Below are positions 44,127 through 57,550 of a stretch of DNA of 64,000 bases, in pieces. The notes beneath the pieces are model-generated. The model was not told the origin of the DNA. It was given only the letters and a program-made list of their open reading frames with translations, and did not search any database. The DNA lies in contig NC_045143.1 of assembly GCF_008831285.2 (NCBI RefSeq), positions 18,005,655-18,069,654 on the forward strand, in the 5' to 3' direction. Source of the stretch: Nymphaea colorata. Taxonomy: Eukaryota; Streptophyta; Magnoliopsida; Nymphaeales; Nymphaeaceae. The first letter of the stretch is position 1. Each line of letters starts with the position of its first letter. The position numbers were made by a program, and so were the translations under genes.

Positions 44127-46580
44127 TCTCCTCCCTCTCGGGAACCACCTTGTCCTCAAGGTGAAAACTAAGGAAAATATTACTGAATTTTGACTGAACT
44201 TTCCCTTGGTGGTTCAACTTCCTTACCCATTCAATCAATCATTCTATGCTGTCTATTCTTACCTTACTTTGGTCCAATATTTTGAAAGGTTGTGGTTCTT
44301 TAGTATTTGGTTGTCTTGTATATGTTGATAAGAGTGCACTCTCCTCATTTCCCTTAAAGGCTTTTAATTGAGAACATGGAACACATGTTTTATATCTTAT
44401 TTTTTGAGCATATCAATAGTATATGCCACATTGATTACTTATAATACCTAAAATGGGCCTGATACCATGGTGACAACTTGTTTCTACTTTTGTGACATCC
44501 CCCTTTTATAGCTGATCTTTTTTTTAGTAACACCAGATCGCCTACTTGAGAGAACCGCTCTTGACAATTGCAATCACAAATCTGCTTCATTTGATATTGG
44601 ATCCGCTTGAGCTTTCGTAATGTTGATTATCTCATCATAACCATGGAATTGTCTGTCAATTTCATCATTCCTTGCACTATGTCCATTGTGATGTGTGATG
44701 CTAGGAAGGGTTTTCCCATAAACAGCTTCACAGGGTATCATGTCTATCATGGAGTGCCGTGAAGTATTATATGAATATTTTGCGTATGCAAGGAATTTCG
44801 ATCAGTTATGTGGCTGCTCACTTGTGAAAAATTGAAGGTATGCTCAATGACACAATTGACCATTTCCATTTGTCTATTGGGCTGTGGGTGATAGGCTGAA
44901 CTAATGTCCAACTTAGTTCATTGTAGTGTGCAGTATTCTTGACATATAGAACTCAAGAAAATAGAATCTCTATCACTTACTACAGTTTAAAGCATCTCAG
45001 AGAGTTTCCCTATCTGCAATGTAAAGCTTCTGCCACCAATTTTATAGTATAAGGATGGCTTAATAGAATGAAATGGTTATACTTTGGCAGGTGATCCACT
45101 ACTATAATATTTTTTCCTTCTGAAGTCAACAATCCTTCCAAGAATCCATTGAGATGTCATTCCATATTTGTGTAGTAAAGAGAGTGGCTGCATGAGTCCA
45201 TGAGGTTTTGTGGCTTTATATTTGTTTTTTTGACACACCACATAGTTATGAACAAACTGATCCTCTAGTGCATCCCTTTCCAATAGAAAACTGATTGAAG
45301 AGGCTTGTATGTGCGATCTACTATTACATGTTTAGCTTCAAGATAGCTGTGAAAGTATTGCAACAACATTACAATTAAGGGAAAATCTACTAAGAAGTAG
45401 ATGTGAACTTCATTATATAGCTGCAACTAGTTCATCATCTTAAATTTGCGCAAGCTGCTGAGTTTTCCATTGGAATGTTGAATTAATTCTTACAGCTTAA
45501 ATTTTATTCCTCCATTAGCTCTGCCTACATATTGGAAATGAGAGCTCATGTCAAACACACTTCACCAGTTCTATCCATCTCTGCTCTCTGAGAAAGGGCA
45601 TCAACTACTGAGTTTTCAGGCCTTTATATTTGATCATAAAATCATATCTCCTCGCTTTTGTTGCTGAGGTGTAGATATTTTTTTTAGCAACTAAATATTA
45701 GAAACTCTTATGATCAGAGAGAACAAAAATCTCATTGCAGCAAGTGTGGGCACAATTTTTGAATGGCAAGCACTATGTCCTTTAACCCTAGCATATGCTA
45801 ACACAGTCTAAATTCAGGTGAGATTGCTTTCTTAAATTGAGATAAATGATATCCTTGCTGCATCAAAACTACCCACCCGATAAGTTAGTTTCCGCAACAA
45901 ACTCTTACCTAAAATTAAGTGGGTGCACATTTTTTAAGCTGTTAAATGCTCGTTCTTCCTCTTCTCCCAATGAAAGTCGTCATTCTTTAATAGCATAGTA
46001 AGTGAAGATGCAATATGTACATCATGTCATAAAAATTGCATCAGACCTGCAAATCCCCTTTAGGTTCTTGATATTTCCTGGTCATGGCAATTCCTTCACT
46101 ACTTGAGTCTTTTCCATATCTCTAGCTGCTTGCCCTTGTGAGATTGTGTGTCTCAAATAAGTCACACACTTTGAGCTGAAATTGCGAATTTAGCATATAA
46201 GCTTATGTTTTCACAATATTTTCAACACTTACTTGACGCCTTCCAAAATGCTCTTTCGACGGGCTTTATATTAATATATCATCAAAGAAAACCAACAATA
46301 TTTTTCCTAACTGGGTGCTAAAGACCTCAATCATGAGGTTTTGGAAATTGGCTGGCATGTTTATTAGCAAGAATGATATCATGGGGAATTCGTAGTGGCT
46401 CTCGTGAGTGCATAATGTTGTTTTATACACATCTCTTTTGCCATCAACTGGTAATATCCCATGTGTAACTTAAGCTAGGAATAGAATGTGGCTGAATGCA
46501 ATTTGCAATAGCACAACAAACTTGAGGAATGAGATACTTATTTTTCTTGATGACTGTATGTAGTGCCCAACTATCCACAC

Positions 46581-47356
46581 CAATGTTATCCGTATCGTAC
46601 GATACACACGCGTATCGTACGATACGTATCGTATAGGTCGAAAAAACCTATACGATACGTGTTCAATACACGATACGCGTGCGTATCGTACCCGTATCGG
46701 CCGTATCGTACGATACAGGGCCTGTATCATACGATACAGGTGATACACCCCCGTATCGTACGATACGGGAGAAAACATAAAATTCTTTATTTTTTAAAAG
46801 TTTAAACACTCCTTCCTCTCTCTTTTCTTGTATTTAAAGACTCCAATAGACATAGGAGGGAGAAATTTTGCATATTTTCATAAAAATTAACCGATGATTC
46901 ATCAATTTGGGAAATATCATCGTTGAATCATGAAATATGATAACTGTATGTTTGAACTTATACAATTCTGATATAATCTAAGTCCTAAAACTCCAAGACT
47001 TAAGGCTCTAAGTCCTCAAATTTTATAAAATTTTCAAGTTTAAAATTGTGATAGATGCTTATTATGTTAATTTGAATATTTAATTTCTTATTTTTGAATG
47101 TGTTGTTGATAGTATACACATGAATGTTCCTTATGTATGATGATCTTTTTTATATTTGAATACATTTTTTTATTTTTCTTGTTTTCTGATTTTTTGTTCA
47201 TTGTTTTCAGATTTTTGAGAATTTTTGTCTATTTTTTCTGATTTTAAATATTTTTTAAAATTAAAAAAATAATTTTACGATACATTACGCTACGTTACAA
47301 TACGGCGTATAGGTCGGCCCGACCGATATGCGATCCCTATGCCTTTTATAACATTG
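46581..47356. mobile_element. 776-bp non-autonomous hAT-like element with GTATCGTACGATAC palindromes (copy 2)
   Basis: The ends are CAATGTTATCCGTATCG and, on the other strand, CAATGTTATAAAAGGC. It is flanked by a perfect 8-bp duplication, ATCCACAC, at 46573-46580 and 47357-47364. Palindrome-rich arms lie at 46588-46770 and 47275-47340. The interior shares ATGATTCATCAATTT and poly-T/CTGATTTTT blocks with copy 1. It interrupts the reverse transcriptase of the gypsy element 43803-49660: removing it and one duplication restores the reading across the Cys-Val-Asp codons. Confidence 0.88.
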
Positions 47357-49340
47357 ATCCACACAACAATGCCAATTATCATCCTTTTTTAGAGGAATTG
47401 TGTGGTGTCGCAAAAGGGCACCCACTAGACCCAATAATCCATTCCTAGAGCATCTCTTCCATGAGTCAATCTATCTCATTTTTTTGAGATTAAGCATATT
47501 GATAAGGCTAAGCAATAGTAGTTGCCACTCCACTCTCCAATGGTATGCAAAACTCATGTCCACATTACAGAGACAACCCCTTATATTGCTGGAAGAAGTC
47601 TTTACATTTTTCGAGTAGGCACTGCAGATTAGGGAAGTATTGTCATCCATCTTTGTTCCCTTTCTCCCATATGTCCCTCTTGGTTGACACTTCCAACAAT
47701 AATCAAAACACCATGCTGGGCATCTTCATCATTTTTTATATTGTCTCTCATTTCTTCTTTGTTATACGACTATATTTTTGTATTTTAAGTATCATCACCT
47801 CCCCCATTATGACTAAAGCTCATTGCCATACCCATGAACCTCCAGGTGACCTGACATAGGGACCTTAAACACCACATCCCTAACATTATGTCTGCTTTTC
47901 CCATAGGCAACACATGTAAATCCAATTCAAACTGAGCTTTTGCAGTTCAAGTCATACACTAGGATAACTTCCTCCACTTTTCAACATGTTCCTATCATCG
48001 ACTACCACATCAAGGCTAGGTCATGTAGCAGCAGTCTGTTGATACACAAAGTTGTGTATTGACCCAGTATCTACCAATACACATTGGTCATCTTCTCATT
48101 TAGATGCTTGACAAGAAAATATCTACTCCCAATAATGCATGAATGCAAAGATATCTCTGGCTTTTCATTGTCTTTAGGGAGCTAGTTAGACAGTTCCTTA
48201 AACTCCTTATCAGTTCCTTAATGAGGTACATGTGGAGTGTCGGACAATGGTGCCCTACACTCCATTTCTCGTTGAAATGGTAGCATAACCCCCAATGTTT
48301 TCTTTCTTTTAGTTGCTCTCAAGAAATCAAGACCACTCGCTTGGAGTGTTATGCACCTATTGTTCTATCTTCTCCATCACCCTTTTCCTTCCCTCTAACC
48401 TTTGTTCTAACTATGTTGTCTGGTTCCACTCTGATTCTCAATTGTGCATCTATATTCTTTTGAGCATTTCCTTTTCCAGCATACCACTTCAAAGCATTCC
48501 TACAATTCTTTTTAGTAGGTAGTTTCGTACCTCTTTTTTAATGCTCTCTTTAAGCCCTTCGATCAATGCTCAAGTTGGCACCTCTTTTTCCCAACCCATC
48601 ACCATGTTACTAATGCTTCAAATTTAAATTTAATGATACCTCACTGACCTAACATGCTTGATCCTAGGCAACTCTAAACTATATTCAACATCTGCAGATG
48701 GGCCAAACCTGATCATGATGGCCCTAACAAATTCAAATCACAATGGTCAACCAGTTTAGGTTTCATACAATTAGAACAACCTTACTGCCTCACATTCCAA
48801 GTGAATGGCAGACAAGGTGACCATTGATGGCAGGTAATCAACTAGCAAGCTGAGAAATGCTTTTCCTTGAAGGTCCTACTAAGGGGATCTTCTACCACAG
48901 ATTCAAAAAAAAAAAAAAAAAAAAAAATTCTAACTTAGGGCCTCCTAGCTGGGAGAAGGTTGTCATCTCATGGTGCCTCCATCCCATTTTTCTATATCTA
49001 TGATGTCTTTCTTATCATCTAAAGGCATCATGCAAATGTGGTACAAAACCCTCCTGGTTCCCTTTGATGCATTGGGTCCTTGGTGAAGACCTTGACCCAT
49101 TTTTTCTGATTGACTCTATCAAAACAGTTGGTACAATAAATCCTTAAGCTGCCTCTAGTCACTTTGTATTTTCATCATCAGGGGGTTGAGACCACTAGCA
49201 TGATGTTGTTCGACTGCTCCCATTCATCATTTGATGCTCCTATTCATGGTACCCATATGCGGTTTTAATTCCTCTAGGGATGCCATGATGTCTTTACTGT
49301 GATTGCCCCTTGTGCAGTATTTTTGGGCTCTAATATTAGT

Positions 49341-49660
49341 TGCTACAGGGCAATATCAAGAGACTTCTATAGTCAGCAGTTAGGGTTAATCAAAAGTAGA
49401 AAAGGAGTCTCCTCAAATCATGCATGTTAAAATGAAGCTTTGCATTTGAGGGAGAAAATGGCTCCAGCACTAAGGACCCTAATTACACCATATGAAAGGG
49501 ATGGGCAAAGTGGCTTTCACATTTTTATTGGGTCTAATTCCCATGATTACTGCTCCAAGCCCATTACAAGCAACTCGATAAAAAGAACTATCAACTATTG
49601 ATAGGGTCGAACAACTACTTTGGTTATTTGTACCCTAGTCTTAATGGTCTTCATGTATCA
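49341..49660 (-). repeat. 5' LTR of the gypsy element
   Basis: It starts TGATACATGAAGACC at 49660 on the minus strand and ends ...CTGTAGCA at 49341, next to the decayed primer site. Confidence 0.85.
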
Positions 49661-50403
49661 GTTTAATTCTACTATCATCTTATAGGCTAGAAAAAGACAA
49701 CCATAAAATTTGCTTTTTGTTATCAAACAAAAAACCCAATCAATACTTGTATAATCAAGCTTTAGGCATAAGACAAATGCAAGAAAAACAGTGCATACGC
49801 TCGGGAAAGTTGGAGAGATTGATAACCTATTCTAGTCTGAAGTACTTTTAGGATCTAATTGCTAGATAATGTATTGGAATTTATCCAAGAAATCAATGAG
49901 ACTTGGACCCAATGTGATGTTGAAAGGTGTAACACAAATGATTAGAATGACTGGGATAGTACTGGCTAAGAGTTTCAGGTGTGTGGATTGTTCATAATTG
50001 GAAATAGGTCATAGATATTTCCTAAATATTTGAGGTGGAAAATTGATAAATTTGGTGAAGCCACATACAACACCAACAATCATATGAATAGTGACTCCAC
50101 TTTCAATTGCTGCTATTAAGGCCTTTACAATAGAAGAAATAATGAATTAAAATTGCTTTTAGGTTAAGCACCGAAGACTCAAAGAATTATGTGGATTTCA
50201 CCCTTAAGATGAACACAGTTATAGTTAAGCAAGAAAGATAAAGATATAGGAAGTGTGAAAAGTAAGGACTAGCTTTTAGACTTACAAATTAATGTAAATG
50301 GAGGCTTTACCTGCATCAATTCCAAAACTTGCCACATAAATGAGAAAAACAGTGTTTTCATAGGAAGCCAATATGTCCCTGTGGAATTAATTACAAGGTC
50401 ACA

Positions 50404-50660
50404 CACTACAACAAATGGTATTATTGGCTAGGGCTCTTGTTGTGACCAACAACTAATTTGTTGTATTCTTGGCAACAGCCCTTACCTTAGTGATTGCTAA
50501 GGGCTGCCTAGGCCATAGGCCTTATGAAAAAAAAAAAACATAGGACAAAGCAAGAGCCATTGCCAAAAAGTTGCTGGACACAACTGCAATCTTTATTGGT
50601 TACAACTAGGGTCGTTTAAAAAGTTTTTAGCCACAACCGAAACACTTATTGGAACTATTG
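50404..50660 (+). mobile_element. Possible CACTA-type terminal sequence
   Basis: CACTACAACAAATGG at 50404 matches the usual CACTA-transposon start. It is followed by repeated GTTGTTGG/CAACAAC and TTGCCA motifs in both orientations, as in CACTA subterminal regions. No far end or transposase was found. Confidence 0.45.
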
Positions 50661-50775
50661 CCCTATATCCATGGGGTGAGTAGGAGGGGGAACTTTGGAT
50701 TCTTGTTCCTCACTGGCTAGATGATCATCTTGCAAATTTAAAGTGATCAGGAGTTTAATACCTTAAGTTTGTTTG

Positions 50776-50902
50776 GTAGAGTTCAATTTCTTGAGAATAA
50801 TGTGTTAATTCTTAGATGTTTCTTTCTCTCTCTCTCTCTCTGATATAGTATATATCACAAGTATTTTCGTAGAGTTCAATTTCTTGAGAATAATGTGATA
50901 AT

Positions 50903-50957
<55 letters not shown>

Positions 50958-50972
50958 GGTATATATCACAAG
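50776..50972 (+). repeat. 94-bp tandem duplication containing (CT)n microsatellites
   Basis: GTAGAGTTCAATTTCTTGAG starts at 50776 and again at 50870. Each copy contains a CT run (the second is 50907-50952) followed by CTGATAT-GTATATATCACAAG. Confidence 0.9.
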
Positions 50973-52444
50973 TATTTGAAATAAATACTTTGCGATGCTT
51001 CCTTACTAATCTCAATATAAATAGATATTTTCCATCACAGAACTCCCAACAAGGAAAAGAAATTTTACATATATCATGGTTCAAAAACAAACATTATAAT
51101 CATATATAAGACAATCTATATGAATTTCTAATAAATATTTGTCATACACAATAGTATTGCTTCATATGCTGCAGAAACTATGGATAGAAAAATGTGAAAG
51201 TAAAAGTGAATTAGAGGAATACAAGACAGTAATAAAGATGAGATAAAAAAAGCATCCAAATCACAATAATACCTTGACTTCTGCATGCAATACCAGTTCT
51301 TGCATAACCAAGATAATGAAAGAAAAGTAAACAAAGCAATATATAAAAGATTCTTAGATCTGTCTCTATTCATCCGGACACATTTGAGGCTAGCTACCAA
51401 GTCATCGGAAGAAGGTAAGATCTTTGGCACAAAATGAACGGGTTGATCCGTGTTCTCCCCTTTTCACCATATTGTAACAAGAATAGATGTGGGGTTGGTA
51501 GAATCATGAAATCAAAGGGCAAGAAGCAAAGCACCATAAATGGCAGCCTTTCATATTTAGCATAAGGCAACATGATTCATCCGTCCATGGATGGACAATA
51601 GTGACACATACAAAATTTAAAAGAATATAAACTACCAATCATACCAATTTTTTTACAAATTATACATGAGTAACATAATGAAAAAGCCTCAATCAACATT
51701 AGAGTAACAAAGTTAAACTTTGGCTTATTTTTTTTAACTTGACATTCATAACATTTCATTCTCGTCAATTGTCACCACTTGTAGTGGTAGATATAGAATT
51801 GCAGAAAATCTGAATTACTAATGACACCACATTTCTTTCTTACCATATATCAGCAAACTCTAATTTACCATCTAATTCATAGAGCCAGTAAATAGATAAT
51901 TGTTTATCTATATGAGCACTTATTTTACATCATCTTTGAAATAAAATAGAAAATCAATATAATCACAAAAATTTACCATAAAGCATAGACCATATTGTTG
52001 GAACATGGACCACTCAATAGGCGCACCAAAATTTATAGGACCACCAAGTTCAAGCACCAAAATTATCACTCCACAAAAAGATCATATGCAGCCAAGAAGA
52101 CATGTTGTCCTCACCTATACAATGAAAAGAAGAAACAAACAATTTCAGCTAAATATAATGGTGTGCACTTCTTCCCATTAGTTTTTGGTTCCAGCAAGCC
52201 TGACCACATTCCTTTTTGCCCTTAATAGTCTTAACAATAAATCAAGTACCCAACACAAAGCAAGTAACAAGCCAAACTTTTTACATGCATTCAATGATTC
52301 GTGAACAAGAACATAGTTAGTTCAATCAGTTCTCTCTCTCCCTATCTTTGTGACAAGAAAAAATGGAAGCCATAAATTCAAAATACCTTCAATGGAGGCC
52401 ATCAATTCTACTTCATTCCATTCAACCCTGAAAAGTGTGGAGGG

Positions 52445-52477
<33 letters not shown>

Positions 52478-53128
52478 AATATTATACACATATATGCAAA
52501 TAGATAATAACAGCTCCTTTTCTTCTCAAGGAAGCAACTAAACTTACATTCAACTAGATCCCTTGTGTATGTAAATGAAACTTCAAATTTACATGTAAAG
52601 CCACTCTTTAGAATGATCTACAATTGTAGCAACCAGCAAGCAATTTCTTTTTCTTCAAATGTTTATGCCTGCATAGTAAAAAAGGTATAAAAAAAATCAA
52701 GAAAATTGAGCACTTGGGTATACTTAGTAAATTTTATGATCTTTCACAATTCAAAAATTGACAAACTACAGTATTCAGAAATGCATCACAAAAGGAACAA
52801 GTAATTAGTTGATGATCCTAGCTGACACGGTGACTCAAGACTCGGATCAGCAAGTTTGCCAACTATGGCCAGCTGACTAAATTTAACAATTTATTGAGTG
52901 GGTATTAGCAACGATTTATGATGCAATGAGTGGATTTAAAGATGATTAATTGCTTTTAAACAATGAATTTTTAAATTTCATTCATCTAGAAACTATCTAG
53001 CACATGACAACATTGACCTTTCCTCTCTCTCTCTCTCTCTCTCTCTTTATATATATATAGTCTAATGAAATTGATTGATAGTGACATGTGATTAATATTT
53101 CCACAATAAGAATAATGCTTTTTACTTT

Positions 53129-54030
53129 TTAGTGGTTCTTATCAAGTGTCACCAAAATTATTTAGTGGCAAGAAGAATATGGCATAGAAAACATTGTTAA
53201 AAGTAAAACTAGTGACTCCCTTCAATGGCAATAGAAAATGGCACAAACGCAAACCTTTTATAGCAAATACAATTTGTGATGGAAAACCTTTCTTAGAAAG
53301 TGTCATTGTCATTTTTTAGTGGCTTTTATATCATGTCATGGGAATGTCATTCGGTAGTGTGTTTCAAACATCATGGTTTGTTCGGCATGGTAGTGAAGAA
53401 ATGCCACTAAATGATTTTCTATGGCAGGGATTGAATTCCATTAAAAGTGTCAATACTGACACATGGGAGCCTCAACTCCATGCAACATGAAGTAATTGAT
53501 GTTTTTAGTTGTGAGGACTATGACTGAATCTCATGCTTCATGTGTATTTTCCTCATGCTGAAAGTTATAAAGAAAAAAGTCTAAGGATGCAATGAAATCC
53601 AAGCAAATTTCCTTTTTTAAAACTAATGGAAACCTAAAGAAAAAACGAAAAAATAAACTATTAGAGGATGATAACTACATATCAGACATGCTAGTATAGG
53701 CAATTTTTTTGCCTATGTATAGGAAGCTTGACTTTCGAATTACATAGTGAAAAGCAGCAGCACTGACAATTCACTAGTAGCAGCATTAACAAAATACCAA
53801 CCAACAGTATAACCCTACAAGGGAAATGACAAAAAGATTTTAAACTTTAACAAGTATTCACTACTTATAAAACAACAACAATACGCCTCATCAAGTATTG
53901 ATTTAGAAAAATTCACTCTCAAGTCACAAACAAATAAAAATAATGTAAAAGCGACAAAACTCATGTATGAATACAATCAATGAGTAAAAAAAACATGCAT
54001 CAAAAAACAATAAAGGAGCCAAAAAGCACA
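53129..54030 (+). repeat. Dispersed repeat pair, copy B (partner 41456-43000)
   Basis: It matches copy A in two consecutive blocks without the roughly 340-bp middle segment found there. It contains repeated TAGTGGC-like motifs. Confidence 0.6.
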
Positions 54031-54639
54031 TACAAATGGGTGTAGACACCCCAAATTTCTAATGGGTTAAAATGACCATTTTGCCTTTCACAATGTGATG
54101 TCAAACTACCAAAACATGATTTCAATAGGTGAAGCCATTCATCAGATGGAACTTTAAGAACTTCATTTGGAACTAGGGAGCTAGACCCATATCACTTAGG
54201 TTGTTGTCAACCTAAAAAAGGCCTTTTTGCCCTTGTGATCTACCATTTTTAGTCCAAATTTGAGAATTTCACCCAAGAACTTTGAGAATTGCCTCACACT
54301 TGAGCAACTAGGATACTTCTCACCTTTAGATGTGTAAACACCCCAAAAGTTGCCATCATCCCAAACTATCATTTTGTCTTAGAATGTCAAAAAATATCAG
54401 AGACACTGATAATGATTAAAACAAACCCAAATAGGGTAATTCTTAGCTCTACAAGTCTTTACTGATAGTTGAAATTAGCTCACCAACTTAAGTCATGTCA
54501 ACCTATCTCAAATCAGTTTACCTAGGCCCAAAACTACTTTTTAACTCAATTTTATGTCCTTAAGTCCAACTCAGTTCAAGACAGGTTTGCTTTAGTAGAA
54601 AGAAAGTATTATTTTACTTACTTTGAGTTACCAAGCCCA

Positions 54640-55360
54640 AATTTTAGTTCTAAAGTAACTTGAGGTCTCCATGAGATCACTATCTCTCTTATTTAGCAAT
54701 GTCCAAACTAGATTTCAGTTTAGCTAGGCTGAGTCAGCTCGAACCAAGTTAGGATCATATTTATCATATACAAATCCATCTTCTCTTAGTTTTATTTGAG
54801 TTCATTCATCCTAGTTGAATTCAATTTTGTTTCGAACGACCTGGAGCTCTCTCTCTCTCTCTTGTTTTTTAGGGTCTAAACTGAATTTGAGCTCAACCCA
54901 ATAAAGTGTGTTGAAACTGAATTAGGAAAATGTGTACCCGCATAAATATATCTTCTTTTAGTTTATTTTGAGTTTGTTCATTTCAGTTTGAGTTTAATTC
55001 AGTTCTGAAGGACCTGGAGGTCACTCACTCTCATGATGTTCAGGGGACAGAGTTGAATTAGACCATCCTGAAACCAAGTTAGGATCATGTTTATCATTTA
55101 TAGAACTCATCTTTCCATGTTTTAATTTGAGTTTATTCATCCTGGTTTAAGTTCAATTCAATTTCGAAAGTCTTGGAGCTCACTCTCTCTCTTATTTTTT
55201 AGGGTCCAAGTTGAATTTGAAATCAACATGATAGAATGAAGCTATAAACATGTTTATCATATATAAATCTTCCTCCCCTTAGTTCAGATTGAGTTCATTC
55301 ATCCTTATTTGAATTCAATTTAGCTTCAAAGATTCTGGAGCTCATACATAATAATTTCTA
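54640..55360 (+). repeat. About 165-bp imperfect tandem repeat, four to five copies
   Basis: Recurring order: GAGTT(C/T)ATTCATCC, GAATTCAATT, a GGAGCTCACTCTCTCT block (near 54663, 54842, 55018, 55178 and 55338), TTTTTTAGGGTC, then ATGTTTATCATATA. Spacing is 160-180 bases. Copies are well diverged. No coding sequence is seen. Confidence 0.7.
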
Positions 55361-57119
55361 TACTCTACAAACAGTTGTCGAAATCAATTTAGATAAATTA
55401 AATCAAAGTTATTCAATCTTTCAACATATCCTTATTGATAAGTGGCTGATCTAAGTACCTTCAGCTCTACTAGTGAATATTCCATCGGTAATCTACTTTT
55501 TCAAACTCTTACCAGTTTTCCTTTATAAATTTGACACTTACAACTTATAAATTTTAGAAAATTTGATTTTTAGAATACTCCTGAATAGATTTTTCAGTAA
55601 AATTTCAACCATACTAATCTAGACACAGGCCCATAGGTTGGTTTAGTCAAATCAAGAAAACTGATATGGAACTTCTAAATTACACATAGGGGCTGAAAAA
55701 TCATTTCTTTTCATGTCATAATTCTTCTGCATAAAACATAGGACATATGCCACATTTAAATTTTTATGATTTTCTTTGATTTCTAGAGCTTTGGCACGAG
55801 CCTAATTCATTATTTAGGCGTCTTTTAGTTCAAGTTTAAACACAAGAGTACAATAGCCAGTTTTTTGAGTTCATATTTTTCACCTGAACTTAAGATTATG
55901 TCACATATAGCTAAGTTCATCAACCCTATTATTTTCTGATTTTTAATGCTCCAGTTTGAAATCTTTTCCTTCTTTCAAATACATAAAATGATCCAGATCT
56001 TTAAGGGCAAAATAGTCATTTTTAATATCTTACCCATGCCAAAGGATAAAACAATAATTTCATCTTAAATAATGTCATGCTACAGTTAAGGTATATGTCA
56101 CATATACATAAGTTCATTTTGTTTAGAGCATCAATTATAATCTCCTCATCAACATTTTTAGATCCGTGGACTAGTGTTATCTAGATCGCTTATCTGTAAT
56201 TTTCATCCAAATCTCTTATCATATATCAGATCCATTTATTGAACTTTATTTGGATTTGAACCTTGATTTGAATCTTATTTCCATGTCCATGACCATTTCC
56301 TAGAATTTTCATTGGATTTAGATCATGATATAAATCTCAGAACCATATCCTAATCCATGATCCCAATGCATGCATGTGCATATATGAGAAAGATGACATG
56401 CTTGTTTCATACACTACGCTAGAAGGCAATCCCAACAGTGGCTCATGGTTCATGCAGACCTTTGACTTGAGCACTCTGGTTCAGACAGAATCAAAATCAG
56501 TGTTTGTATGAGTAGGATATGAACATTTTTCTATTTCAAGAATTTGTATAACATAACATTTTTATATTTTAACCTATGGTTTGCTTGGAGGAGGGAGTTC
56601 CTCTTCCCAAAAAGTTTATCATGTACCGATGAAGCATGAGAGAATTCTCTCTCTCAACACACTATAAAAAGGGGTGTCCCTCTCCCTTTTACGCACACCC
56701 ATTTCCTTCCAGAAATTTCACTTAAATACTTAGAAAAACTTAAGAGATCTCGAAAATTTTCGAGGTCCAAATCTAAGGCTTGATTTGAATGACAATAGTG
56801 GGCAGTTAAGCTAGCTTACTAAGTTCAGAAAGAGTCGGCTAAGGTCGTGGGTCAGCCTAGAAACAGGTGCGGGTCAGGTAATTATTTTTCCTTCATCTTT
56901 TCTCTTCTTTTTCGCATTTTAGTTCTTTTCTTTTATGATTTCTTCATTTTGTCTTTGAATTTTAGAAAATGTTCATTTGGACTGAGACATACATGAATAT
57001 GATCTAAGTTGAAAACTTCTTGAAGAGGTCAAATTTTGAGTCTGCCCCTCGACATGGGGAAAAGAAATTAAGCAAAATAATGAAAAAATGTGATATATGA
57101 TTTGAAAATTCATATGTTC
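55361..57119. other. AT-rich non-coding stretch
   Basis: Degenerate GATCCATTT/GGATTTGAA motifs lie at 56160-56350. A TATAAAAAGGGG (about 56663) followed by CACACCCATTTCC looks like a retrotransposon LTR promoter. No gene is supported. Confidence 0.4.
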
Positions 57120-57550
57120 TGAAAGATCCATGGTAACGGTGATGAACTTAGGCATATATAAATATATCCTAAGGAAAGTGATATAAACTGGATGTGATTG
57201 ACAAAATATCGATTTTGCCACTAAAGTAAGTGAGGAAAATGACTATTTTACCCTTAAATGTAAAATTAAGGGTAAATAGGAAATAAATCATGAAGTTTGG
57301 TGAACTTAAGTACATGAGGCATATAACCTAAGCAACATATCATAAAATATTGTGACGAAGAGAAAGTATCGGTTTTACCACTGGGGTAGGTAAAGGAAAA
57401 GCCTATTTTACCCTTGTACTTAAAGTCAAGGAAAAATAGAAAAGTAGTGTTTGTGGTTATGAAATGTGATGAACTTAGGCATATATGATGTATGACTTGA
57501 ATAGAGGAATATTATTGTTCATGAAATGACCACTTTACCCTTGCCCTGCA
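57120..57550 (+). repeat. About 160-bp tandem repeat, roughly three copies
   Basis: Recurring blocks are GTGATGAACTTAGGCATATA (57137, a variant near 57299, and 57468), TCG-TTTT-CCACT, and CTATTTTACCCTT (57244, 57402, then ACTTTACCCTT near 57531). No frame runs through the array. Confidence 0.65.

Larger units (their letters stand above)
43803..49660 (-). mobile_element. Complete but decayed Ty3-gypsy element with both LTRs
   Basis: It is read on the minus strand. The 5' LTR is 49660-49341. The primer site TAATATTAGAGCCC (about 49327-49340) is decayed from TGGTATCAGAGCC. Gag is at about 49.3-48.2 kb with knuckle CYHFNEKWSVGHHC, the second Cys being Phe. Protease reads VLVDTGSIHNF (about 48080-48050), intact. 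RT runs from about 47450 to 46.25 kb with PFATP, KKDDNWHCCVD and LVFFDDILI. RNase H is near 45.8-45.6 kb. Integrase with CQKNKYKATKPHG is at 45283-45077. The usual end HLEDKVV-like is at about 44160. The polypurine tract GAGAGGGAGGAGA is followed by the 3' LTR (44126-43803). Flanks are GTTTC and GTTTA, a 5-bp duplication with one mismatch. It is about 5.86 kb including a 776-bp insertion. Stops throughout make it inactive. Confidence 0.88.
49661..53128. other. AT-rich region without a supported gene
   Basis: Apart from the CACTA-like end and the 94-bp duplication, it holds short open frames without recognisable content, a GA run near 52448-52475 and CT/AT runs at 53023-53060. Confidence 0.5.

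Noticed and set aside
50812-51090. 92-aa frame with RERERE runs
   Set aside because: Translation of the CT microsatellite on the minus strand.
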